Source: Saprospiraceae bacterium
Lineage (GTDB): Bacteria; Bacteroidota; Bacteroidia; Chitinophagales; Saprospiraceae
Assembly: GCA_022842725.1 (NCBI GenBank)
Contig: JALHOZ010000035.1
Span: forward strand, 1,171-46,111
Direction: 5' to 3'
DNA: 44,941 nucleotides
Shown: in pieces, positions 1-7,710 of the stretch
Position numbering within the stretch: position 1 is the first letter of the stretch
Layout: every line of letters starts with the position of its first letter
The notes under the pieces: model-generated
Database searches by the model: none
What the model was told of the DNA's origin: nothing
The model's input: the letters and a program-made list of their open reading frames with translations, nothing else
Translations under genes and position numbers: made by a program

Positions 1-2390
1 CCGGTGAGTGGAAAGTCCGTCGTGTTATGATCAAAAATAATGTCCGCATCCCCGGTAGGGTGACAGGCGAGACAAGCCGGACTGTTGTAGGTATAACCCG
101 GTACTCCGTTGTGCTGACCGTCTGTCTCCGGATTCTGATGACAGGTCAGGCAATTAAATACGGCCCAATTGCCGGGAGAGTCATGACATTCCATACAATC
201 ATTCCAAACACCGTTATGTTTGCCGCTGTAGATCGGAAAATACATGCCGTCGTGGTTAAAAGTAGAAGGATCCCAGGCGGATTCGGAATGACATTGACGG
301 CAGTCTGTCGGAAATTGTAGCGCAAGGTGATCCGGATTTTTGGCTTCGGTATAATCACTATTGTGGCAACCAAAACAGGTATTAGGTGTGGTATTATAAT
401 TTCCGTTGTGGCAGGCAGCACAATCATTGGCGATTACCGCATGTGCACCCGACAAAAGATAATAACTGTTGTGGTCGGCAAAGGTCGCAGGATTCCAACC
501 GGGGTTTGTCGTATGGCAGGCTTTACAATCTTTGCTGATGTTTAAGGCTACGTGGTTGGGATTGGTCGTCTGGTTGTAATCGGAAGTATGGCAATCCATA
601 CAAACTGTACTTGTACCTTCATATCCATTGGCATGACAACTGATACAGTCTGTATCCACGTGTGCCCCGGTAAGCGGAAAAGCTGTCATATTGTGATCAA
701 AAACCATGTCCGCATCTCCCGTAGGATGGCAGGCAAGGCAGGCATTATCCTGATAAGAATATCCCGGAACTTCATCGTGAACATCATCGGTTTCAGGATT
801 GGTGTGACAGGTAATACATGAAAATTGGGTCAGATCGCCGATGACCGTATGACAGTCTATACATTCTGTCCATTGTCCGTTATGTTTGCCGCTAAATATC
901 GGAAAATATAATCCGTCGTGGTTAAAGGTGGAAGGCCTCCACAGGTTTTCATTATGACAGGAAGTACAATCATTTGAAAAACCATTTAATACGTGGTCAG
1001 GATCTTTTGCTTCGGTAAAGTCCGAATTGTGACAACCGTAACATGTGGTCGGTGTATTGTTGTAATCACCGTTGTGGCAGGCAGCACAATCATCGGCAAT
1101 CGACCGGTGTGCACCATTCAAAACGTAATAATTGTCATGGATGTCAAATCCCGCAGGGCTCCATCCGGGCTCTGTACTGTGACAGGATATACAGTCCGTA
1201 CCGATGCCGATTTTTTGATGGTCAGGATTGATACTTTCATTGTAATCAAGGGCATGACAGGCAAAACAATCGGTAGGTGTTCCTTCATATCCTCCGGCGT
1301 GACAGGCTATACAGTCGGTCATTCGGTGGGCTCCGGTAAGCGGAAAGCCGGTCTGATTATGGTCAAAAGCCATGTCGGCACTTCCTGTCGGATGGCAGGC
1401 GAGACAGGCGTTATCATTGTATTGATACCCGGACACGCCGCTATGTCCATCATCTGTCTCCGGATTTGTATGGCAATTAATACAGGCGAAGGTCGTAAAG
1501 TTGCCCGGATCTGTGTGACATTCAGAACAGGCATTCCACACGCCGACATGTTTTCCGCTGTAGATGGGAAAATGATTCGCATCATGGATGTTAAATACCA
1601 CCGGATTCCATCCCGGAGCGGTCGTATGACAATCCACACAATTGGTGGAAAAACCGGACAAAAGGTGATTGGGACGGACAGTATTTTCAAAATCAGGGGT
1701 ATGACAACTGATACAATCTGCCGATATGACGGAATAATCATCCGAAAGGTGGCAGGCAGCACAATCATTGATCTTGTGTCCCTGCTCCAAAGGAAAAAAA
1801 CTGTGATCTACAATATCTGTATTCCAATCGGGATTGTTGAGGTCGTGACACGAAGAACAATCCAGGTCAAAATTTTTCGTCACGTGGTTCGGACGTGTTG
1901 TGTTGATGTAATCTGTTCTGTGACAATCATAACACGTCACACCGATAGGAGCAAAACGAAGGTGTGAATCGCTGTTGTGGCAGTCATAACAATTGATATT
2001 GGCATGGACACCGATCAGCGGAAACGCTATATTTTCATGGAGTTGGGTGATGTTTTCCACTATCCATGATTGCGTATTGTGACATCGTACACAATCATTG
2101 CCGAGGTTTTGTTGGTGTACATCGGTATGGCAGGACAAACAGGAGCTTTCTGCTTTGTTGAATTCGAGGGACTGGTGGCAGGACCGGCAATCCAGATCTT
2201 TGTGTCTTCCCGTCAATCCAAAGGAGGTACTGTCATGCGAAAAAGAAGATCTTTTGGCATCATAGGTCCAGTTGTCAGGGTGGTGGCACAATGCACAATC
2301 CATGGCAAGCGATGGCCCGTGCGGTGATTGAGACCACACAAGTTGGCAAGCCAACAGGAAGACGTATATTACTGATGACAATCTATACAT
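1..2390 (-). CDS. Giant multihaem c-type cytochrome, C-terminus cut by window edge
   Basis: The frame opens at ATG 2388-2390 and stays open to base 1, so 796 residues are visible and the C-terminus lies outside the window. I count 31 CXXCH haem-binding motifs. The N-terminus is a short hydrophobic export signal ending near VWSQS. An LLAC sequence inside it could be a weak lipobox, so periplasmic versus lipid-anchored is open. From about residue 100 the protein is a chain of 9-haem modules. The last two complete modules are exactly 222 residues (666 bp) long, and an earlier diverged one is 229. Each carries recurring FPLTGAH, CAACHNG-YN and YFPI-SGKH segments. The start overlaps the end of the upstream 23-haem gene by 22 bp, so the two are probably translationally coupled. 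It is likely a periplasmic or surface electron wire. Haem counts are read directly; partner and acceptor are inferred. Confidence 0.9.
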   Translation of the reverse strand, partial: MYRLSSVIYVFLLACQLVWSQSPHGPSLAMDCALCHHPDNWTYDAKRSSFSHDSTSFGLTGRHKDLDCRSCHQSLEFNKAESSCLSCHTDVHQQNLGNDCVRCHNTQSWIVENITQLHENIAFPLIGVHANINCYDCHNSDSHLRFAPIGVTCYDCHRTDYINTTRPNHVTKNFDLDCSSCHDLNNPDWNTDIVDHSFFPLEQGHKINDCAACHLSDDYSVISADCISCHTPDFENTVRPNHLLSGFSTNCVDCHTTAPGWNPVVFNIHDANHFPIYSGKHVGVWNACSECHTDPGNFTTFACINCHTNPETDDGHSGVSGYQYNDNACLACHPTGSADMAFDHNQTGFPLTGAHRMTDCIACHAGGYEGTPTDCFACHALDYNESINPDHQKIGIGTDCISCHSTEPGWSPAGFDIHDNYYVLNGAHRSIADDCAACHNGDYNNTPTTCYGCHNSDFTEAKDPDHVLNGFSNDCTSCHNENLWRPSTFNHDGLYFPIFSGKHNGQWTECIDCHTVIGDLTQFSCITCHTNPETDDVHDEVPGYSYQDNACLACHPTGDADMVFDHNMTAFPLTGAHVDTDCISCHANGYEGTSTVCMDCHTSDYNQTTNPNHVALNISKDCKACHTTNPGWNPATFADHNSYYLLSGAHAVIANDCAACHNGNYNTTPNTCFGCHNSDYTEAKNPDHLALQFPTDCRQCHSESAWDPSTFNHDGMYFPIYSGKHNGVWNDCMECHDSPGNWAVFNCLTCHQNPETDGQHNGVPGYTYNSPACLACHPTGDADIIFDHNTTDFPLT
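60..2093 (-). repeat. Tandem 9-haem protein repeats (666-bp period)
   Basis: Equivalent haem motifs (CLACH, CLACH, CLACH, CVRCH) sit at 60-74, 726-740, 1392-1406 and 2079-2093. The spacings are 666, 666 and 687 bp, that is 222, 222 and 229 codons with nine CXXCH each. By eye the two 666-bp units are roughly two-thirds identical at DNA level, so this is an old in-frame duplication kept to the exact codon, not a recent one. The repeat probably continues past the window edge. Confidence 0.85.
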
Positions 2391-4213
2391 AACAATTTTC
2401 CTGTTTTATATTTTACGATTGTCTGACCACCGGATATTTCATTCGGGTGACATGCTTCACAAGCTACTTTCAAATGGGCGCCCTCCAGTTTAAACCGGGT
2501 ATTATCATGATTAAACTGGCTGTTGTCCCAGGTATTAAAACCATGACATCTTTTACAGTCCGTAATGCCGTTTTCTTCAAACTGCTGACCATGTACATTG
2601 TCATGACAAGCCATACAATTTTTATCCAAAGCAATAAATTTCTGGATGATTTCTCCCTTTTCGTTTTCTTCAAAATGGCAGGAACGACAGGAAATCCCAA
2701 GATGTTTTCCCTCCAGGGCAAAACCTGTTGTATTATGATCAAAGGTGAGACTCGTCCAGACATCCTGGTTATGACACGCGGCACAATCATTTGCCGGAAT
2801 ATATTTTTCACTGATAAAACCTTCATGGATGTTGTCATGACAGGACACACAGGTATTGCCGATATTTCTGAATTTCCATTGGTCATCCGTTTTATGACAG
2901 GAGATACACGGTGTGGCCAGGTGGGCTCCTTTGAGCGGGAAAGCGGATTTTTCATGTTGTTCCCAATCAAAACTGCTGAGGTCAAAACCGGTCGTGGTGT
3001 GACAAGAGGCACAGTCAGTATACGGGGTATCCTTAAATTCACCTTTGTGGAAATCCTCATGACACTTTTTGCAGGCATCATGTGGCAACGGTGCGGTCAT
3101 AAAGGTTTCTTTATGGCATTTGCGGCAATCGACGGCTTCATGTTTTCCGGAAAGTTCGTAACCGGTCAGCTTGTGGTCAAAATCATTCAATTTGTCCTTA
3201 ACGGAAAAGTTCCATTGGGAATGACAGCTGCTGCAATCGTTGCCAAATTTATTTTCATGGCTGTCCTTATGACAGGTCAGGCATGAAATATCCCGAACGG
3301 AGCTGAATTCTTTGTAGGCATCCGTCGTCCCGGCCCGGTTATCGTGGCATTTTTTGCAATCGATGACTTTGTGTTTGCCTTCGAGTTCGAAGCCGGTAAT
3401 GCTGTGGTTGAACGTCGAACTTGCTTTGATTTTATGGAAAGACTCAACGGTATGGCAAGATTTACAATCCACGCCAAACTTACCTTTGTGGGGATCTACG
3501 TGGCAGGCATTACAATTTTTGAATGGTACATTGGCAAAATGTTGGAAGGTTTTTCCATTCGTGGTTTCGACCTTGTGGCACAATTTGCAATCGACTGTTT
3601 TATGGGCTCCGGCCAGCGGAAATCCGGTTTTATCATGATTAAAAAAAGGTGCCGGTTTGAATGCTTCATAATCATGACATTTTTTACAATCCTTATCCAA
3701 TGTTTTTTTGTGGTAGTCATCATGGCAGGAGATACAACTCGGGTTCAACCCCAAAAAGGTCGACTTATTGAGTTTGAGTTTCGGATCGGAGATATGTTCG
3801 GGTCGGTGACATTTGGCGCAATCATTGGTTTTGTGTTTGCCTTTTAGTTCGTACCCTGTCAATGTATGATTGAAGGTTTTTTTATCAAAACGAACCATTT
3901 CAAAATTGACGCCATGATGTTCGCTATGGCAGGTCACACAGGATTTTCCGGTCACTTCTTTGGAAGCATGGTATCCTTTTTTTTGTTGAATTCTCACTTT
4001 GAGGGGCTCATGGCAGGACAAACATTTTTGGTCTGACACTTTAGCTCCCAATTCATGACATTTGGTGCATTGGTTGATGCCTTCCAGAGAACTGTGGGCT
4101 TTGCTTAGTTTTCCCGGAGAAATCTGGGCATTGATAAAAAATACATATACAACCAGACCCGTCGTCAAAAACAACCGGGTGAGGAAGGTACAATATGTAT
4201 TTTTATAGATCAA
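2369..4213 (-). CDS. 23-haem c-type cytochrome (cytochrome c3/c7-like)
   Basis: This 614-residue exported protein has an N-terminal hydrophobic signal (about residues 10-30) and 23 CXXCH motifs; the last one, CIDCHQ, ends the protein. Many motifs are preceded by a recurring F-H--TGF-L-G-H element, a pattern I associate with the cytochrome c3/c7-related multihaem families. It is probably periplasmic and matured by the cytochrome c haem lyase pathway. The only start that keeps the whole signal peptide is TTG at 4211-4213, which overlaps the TGA stop of the upstream oxidoreductase as TTGA. It lies between a reductase gene upstream and a larger multihaem gene downstream, suggesting an intermediate in an electron chain. 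The start codon is the main uncertainty. Confidence 0.9.
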   Translation of the reverse strand: MIYKNTYCTFLTRLFLTTGLVVYVFFINAQISPGKLSKAHSSLEGINQCTKCHELGAKVSDQKCLSCHEPLKVRIQQKKGYHASKEVTGKSCVTCHSEHHGVNFEMVRFDKKTFNHTLTGYELKGKHKTNDCAKCHRPEHISDPKLKLNKSTFLGLNPSCISCHDDYHKKTLDKDCKKCHDYEAFKPAPFFNHDKTGFPLAGAHKTVDCKLCHKVETTNGKTFQHFANVPFKNCNACHVDPHKGKFGVDCKSCHTVESFHKIKASSTFNHSITGFELEGKHKVIDCKKCHDNRAGTTDAYKEFSSVRDISCLTCHKDSHENKFGNDCSSCHSQWNFSVKDKLNDFDHKLTGYELSGKHEAVDCRKCHKETFMTAPLPHDACKKCHEDFHKGEFKDTPYTDCASCHTTTGFDLSSFDWEQHEKSAFPLKGAHLATPCISCHKTDDQWKFRNIGNTCVSCHDNIHEGFISEKYIPANDCAACHNQDVWTSLTFDHNTTGFALEGKHLGISCRSCHFEENEKGEIIQKFIALDKNCMACHDNVHGQQFEENGITDCKRCHGFNTWDNSQFNHDNTRFKLEGAHLKVACEACHPNEISGGQTIVKYKTGKLLCIDCHQ

Positions 4214-5532
4214 TGTTTATGAGATAACATGGTGTAATTAAATCTTTTGGAAATTTTGATTCCGGCTTTTTCCAAAAACTGGGTAGGCAATTCGCCACCG
4301 GCAAAAATGTATACCAGGTCATTGGTCAGGGTCACTACACGGTCGTCTTTTTCTTTTAGGTGAACCTCATGGTCGAGGATTTCGACTACATTGGTTTCAA
4401 ACCTTACATCGATGGTTTTTTGTTGAATCGCCGCCATGATGTTTTGATTGTTCATCGGTTTGAGCCTGTTGAACTTTTCACTTCTGTAAGAAAGGGTGAC
4501 AAAATTTTGGGGTGCCAGCAGGAGAGCACTTTCGATCGCTGAGTCTCCGCCTCCTACCACCAGAATATGTTTGCCGGTGATTCTTTCCGGTTCGAGCAGT
4601 TTGTAAGCTACTTTTTCGCGTTCTTCACCCGGAACGTTTAGTTTGCGGGGTGTACCTCTTCTTCCGATGGCAATCAATATTTTTTGGGCTGAATATTTTT
4701 TTCCTTTTGACGTCGTCACGGTAAAATGGTGATCTGATTTTTCGATGAGGTCAACCTTGGCATGTTCTTCGATTTTAATCTCATTATTGTCCAATACCTT
4801 TGTCCACAGATCGAGCAACTCTCCTTTGCTGGTTTCGTAAAGTTTTACCTTGCCATGTAAAGGCAGATCCATAGGCGAGGTCATGACTACTTTGGCTCTT
4901 GGAAAATTATACACCGTTCCACCCAGAGAATCCTGTTCCAACGTAAGGGTATGAAGTCCCAGTTTTTTTGCCTGGAGGGTAGCTGAAATCCCTGCCGGAC
5001 CTGCACCGACGATCAATAAATCATATTCCGCCTGATGTTTTTTGCCCAATTGTTCGTACAGACTGTCTACTGCCTGACGACCTTGTTCAACACTGTTTTT
5101 TATCAGACCCATGCCGCCCAATTCTCCGGCGATAAACATGCCCGGGATATTGGTCTCAAAATTCTGATTTACATGAGGCAGGTCGACCCCTCTTTTTTCC
5201 GTTCCTATTTTGAGGGTAATGGCTTCTACCGGACATGCGTGAAAACAAGCGCCATGTCCCACACATCGGGAAGCATTGATCAGGGTCGCTCTGCCGTTGC
5301 GGATACCCAATATTTCTTTTTCGGGACAGGCGATGACGCAGGCGCCACTTTTGATACAGAGGTCTTCATTGATAGCAGGATAGAGGGAAACCGGCTCGTG
5401 GATACCATCTTCTTTGGCCCTTTCGATTTTTTCGCTGTTGGATTCAGACTGTTGTTTCAGCTTCCGGAGGTAGACCCAAAAGATGAGTGCGGAGACTAAA
5501 AACGTGAAGAGATATATTATATTTTCAATCAT
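4210..5532 (-). CDS. Membrane-anchored Fe-S/FAD NAD(P)-binding oxidoreductase
   Basis: This 440-residue protein has four parts: an N-terminal TM anchor (about 5-21); a ferredoxin-like two-motif region (C59-C65-C69 and C90-C96-C100, each ending in CP); a dinucleotide-binding GAGPAG at about 176-181; and a second one, GGGDSA, near 330. The last two define a thioredoxin-reductase-like FAD/NAD(P) flavoprotein. In both cluster motifs the second cysteine of the usual CxxCxxCxxxCP is replaced, by Ser62 and His93. Its likely role is to oxidise NAD(P)H on the cytoplasmic side and pass electrons through its clusters to the neighbouring membrane cytochrome. It lies 9 bp after the cytochrome b-like gene and overlaps the 23-haem gene by 4 bp. 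Flavoprotein identity is firm; direction of electron flow is inferred. Confidence 0.85.
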   Translation of the reverse strand: MIENIIYLFTFLVSALIFWVYLRKLKQQSESNSEKIERAKEDGIHEPVSLYPAINEDLCIKSGACVIACPEKEILGIRNGRATLINASRCVGHGACFHACPVEAITLKIGTEKRGVDLPHVNQNFETNIPGMFIAGELGGMGLIKNSVEQGRQAVDSLYEQLGKKHQAEYDLLIVGAGPAGISATLQAKKLGLHTLTLEQDSLGGTVYNFPRAKVVMTSPMDLPLHGKVKLYETSKGELLDLWTKVLDNNEIKIEEHAKVDLIEKSDHHFTVTTSKGKKYSAQKILIAIGRRGTPRKLNVPGEEREKVAYKLLEPERITGKHILVVGGGDSAIESALLLAPQNFVTLSYRSEKFNRLKPMNNQNIMAAIQQKTIDVRFETNVVEILDHEVHLKEKDDRVVTLTNDLVYIFAGGELPTQFLEKAGIKISKRFNYTMLSHKH

Positions 5533-5541
5533 GATTTTGTA

Positions 5542-6402
5542 TTAAAATATCCAGGTATATCCGAAAGTCACTGCTACGACAACGTGGACAATCATAATGA
5601 TCAACATGATAATGGCAAAAGGTAAATGTGCGATGTGCCAGTATCTGAAATATTTTTGCATGGTTTTGAGGCCATCGATTTTTCTGTGTAAAGACCTTTC
5701 GTGTTTGACATGGCTGATGATCTGGCGAATATTTTCAACCGGAATATTTTCTTCTTTCAATTTTGCCGTCAGTAGTTTGCTGTTGCGCGTTTCCTGCCAG
5801 AGTACGTTGAGGTATTGCACCGGATTGGTTATCCTGGCTTGTTCGCTGCCATAAATCTCATTCGTCCACTCAAATATCGGTACCAAGGTAGCATTTGCGG
5901 AGAGATCTTCCTGAATTTTGTTTTGCATGTCTTTGATTTCCTGAAGGCTCAGCTCCCTACCCTGTTTTGTTCTGGGTATCTGCAGGTAGATAAACCTTCC
6001 CAGGACACCACTGGCGACGACGGCGACCATACTCCAAAAACTGATGGATACGATGCCCCCGAATTTGAATGCCGTATGAAACAATATCATGACGGGACCC
6101 AGGACGCATAAAAATATGTGAAACTCCAGCCAATACTTCAAAACCCCTATGCGGGAAAACATCCGTATTCTTTTTCTGGCCATATAGCCGAATACGCCGA
6201 TGAGGATGAGTAAGGTACCGATGATACCCAGTCCGTGTCCAAAAAATCCGCTTGGTTTGAGGTTGTGGTGATTTTTGTGATAAAACCTTTCTTCGAGAGG
6301 AAGGGCATAATAATCAAACCCTATATAAAATAAATAGATTATCGTCCCTAAAACGATAAGTATTAGGGTGTTAATATATAGTTTGTGTGTTAACGGTGAC
6401 AT
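5542..6402 (-). CDS. Multi-TM b-type cytochrome-like membrane protein
   Basis: This 286-residue protein has about five TM segments (roughly 9-27, 54-74, 91-112, 117-138 and 250-275). Histidines lie in or at the edges of the helices: EFHIF and LFHTAF in the third, YWHIAH and IVHVVV in the last. Paired helix histidines are the usual pattern for b-haem ligation, so a di-haem quinone- or flavoprotein-linked cytochrome is likely. The 100-residue stretch between helices 4 and 5 is polar and probably cytoplasmic. It is the first gene of the cytochrome operon, with a good -7 box just upstream. I cannot assign a named family; a cytochrome b561- or ferric-reductase-like fold is possible. Confidence 0.7.
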   Translation of the reverse strand: MSPLTHKLYINTLILIVLGTIIYLFYIGFDYYALPLEERFYHKNHHNLKPSGFFGHGLGIIGTLLILIGVFGYMARKRIRMFSRIGVLKYWLEFHIFLCVLGPVMILFHTAFKFGGIVSISFWSMVAVVASGVLGRFIYLQIPRTKQGRELSLQEIKDMQNKIQEDLSANATLVPIFEWTNEIYGSEQARITNPVQYLNVLWQETRNSKLLTAKLKEENIPVENIRQIISHVKHERSLHRKIDGLKTMQKYFRYWHIAHLPFAIIMLIIMIVHVVVAVTFGYTWIF

Positions 6403-6809
6403 TTAAAATCACTTAAGTCTCAAAGTTAGTCAAAAATTGTCATCAAATTGTCATAAAAACCCCTAAAAATTACCGAATCGGGTAATTGATTTGCCAAAAC
6501 GGCTGCTTTCCCCTGAGTAGGTGGAAAGGGGTGATTTTTGGGGTTGGTGGAGGGTGGAGGAAACACAAAAACCTATCCTCCATTGTACAAAATCAGGTAT
6601 GTTAAAGTCTGATTTTTGTTATGATTTGTATCAGCTTTTCCGGAATTTATATCATCATTTTTTACTTTTATATTTACATATTTGATAAAAATGGGGCGGA
6701 GGGGATGACAGTAAAACTGTAAACTAATTTGGTGGCGTTTACTAAGTAATTGATTAACTTTGCATTATGCAATTTTAAGCAGACTAACAATAGTCATATT
6801 TCCTAAAAC
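6403..6809. other. Gene-free stretch between cytochrome operon and accessory patch
   Basis: I see no supported gene in these 407 bp. Apart from the -7 box at 6421-6428 it holds a G-rich run near 6525-6565 and a plus-strand TAACTTTG at 6755-6762. The latter is followed only by a three-codon frame, and it would read antisense into the next gene. Confidence 0.6.
6421..6428 (-). promoter_or_regulatory. Bacteroidota -7 box for the cytochrome operon
   Basis: On the minus strand this reads TAACTTTG, a full match to TAnnTTTG. It lies 18 bp before the ATG of the cytochrome b-like gene, which predicts a very short leader of about 12-14 nt. A TTTG lies 15 bp upstream of it, closer than the usual 19-21 bp, so only the -7 element is convincing. 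Confidence 0.5.
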
Positions 6810-7319
6810 TCATGGCTTAACTTCTTTGTGTTTTTCGAGGTCTAATACAGGTCCGGAGAAAATTGAAAATTCGCCATTCTCAAGATTCATTAAACAAACA
6901 AACTGATGAACACTATCTTTCATTGTTGTATAAAAAATAACATCAGCCTCTCCTGAAATATCATCGTAAGAGTTTTTAAAATGCCATTTGAAGTTTGCTA
7001 TATCAACTAATTCACCATCAATAAATTCTTTTTGTGTCTCAAGATCAGTAATCTCACCAAAACTTTGTGTATCTTCTTTAGGCATTACATTGGCCATGTA
7101 AAACTTTTCTGTTGGGGACGGTTGATAGAATTTTATATATCCATTTACATTTTGATAATGCTCAGAATAATCCACCGAATCAAGTATCGCATGATTAATA
7201 ATGTAGAAATGTTCTATTGAAAATGGCGTATGATTTTCAATATCTGGAATGTTTTGTTTATCGATTGGCAAGCTTAAAAATAACCAGGTGACGTTTATAA
7301 TTAAAAGGATCAAATTCAT
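6810..7319 (-). CDS. Small exported protein of unknown function
   Basis: The product has 169 residues. The first ~17 form a hydrophobic stretch (LILLIINVTWLFLSL) that can act as a signal peptide or membrane anchor. The rest is acidic and polar, with no cysteines in recognisable pairs and no motif I know. There is no clear promoter upstream and no neighbour within 80 bp on the same strand, so it is probably a stand-alone accessory gene. Coding is supported by the clean frame, ATG start and ordinary Bacteroidota codon use. No function is offered. Confidence 0.6.
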   Translation of the reverse strand: MNLILLIINVTWLFLSLPIDKQNIPDIENHTPFSIEHFYIINHAILDSVDYSEHYQNVNGYIKFYQPSPTEKFYMANVMPKEDTQSFGEITDLETQKEFIDGELVDIANFKWHFKNSYDDISGEADVIFYTTMKDSVHQFVCLMNLENGEFSIFSGPVLDLEKHKEVKP

Positions 7320-7406
7320 TGACTTTACAGATTTAATTAATGATAATAAAAATTTATGTTCAATAACATAAATTTCAAAAAAATGCTAGAATAATTTATT
7401 ACTTTA

Positions 7407-7664
7407 CTAATTTTGATAATAATATAATTCTAAAAGGGGTAAATCAAAATATTTTTTAATACCAATATCCTGAGCTATAATTTCGGCCTGGATTTCGGGA
7501 TAAGCAGTATAATGTAAAGCCTGATATAAATACTCTGACGAAGGTATGGTGATTTCAATTACATACAAACTATACCCGAAGGCCATAATGGAAAGTCCGC
7601 CATATGGCGCCGTTGTCTTATGAAAGACGATACTTTCGGAAGGGGTATAGATTCGCGCTGTCAT
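7407..7664 (-). pseudogene. Truncated NADAR (YbiA/DUF1768-like) domain gene
   Basis: The 85-residue product resembles the first ~65 residues of NADAR-family proteins (ADP-ribose-linked N-glycosidases, normally about 150-160 residues). Resembling segments are VFHKTTAPYGGLS near 13-25, SSEYLYQALHY near 43-53 and YPEIQAEIIAQ near 55-65. The usual GGLSNMA reads GGLSIMA here. After residue ~68 the resemblance stops, the protein ends in FDLPLLELYYYQN, and I find no continuation of the domain in any frame downstream. It has its own -7 box. It is probably a 5' remnant without the catalytic half; a genuine short derivative is less likely. Family assignment is from memory of the motif and needs a profile search. 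Confidence 0.5.
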
Positions 7665-7680
7665 ATTACTTTTGATACTC

Positions 7681-7688
7681 CAAAGATA
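7681..7688 (-). promoter_or_regulatory. -7 box upstream of the NADAR-like fragment
   Basis: The minus strand reads TATCTTTG, a full TAnnTTTG match, 17 bp before the ATG at 7664. It sits between the HEPN gene stop (7711) and the NADAR-like start, so the fragment may still be transcribed on its own. No clear -33 TTG is seen. Confidence 0.4.
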
Positions 7689-7710
7689 TACAATTTAACA
7701 ATAAATTAAT

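Noticed and set aside
993-1967. Long plus-strand open frame of 324 codons, with similar plus-strand frames at 27-821 and 2447-3286
   Set aside because: These lie opposite the multihaem cytochrome genes. Their apparent regularity is the shadow of the repeated CXXCH codons; the minus-strand frame explains the sequence completely.
6755-6762. Plus-strand -7 box TAACTTTG
   Set aside because: No -33 element lies at the right distance and no gene or terminator-bounded RNA follows; probably a chance match in AT-rich DNA.
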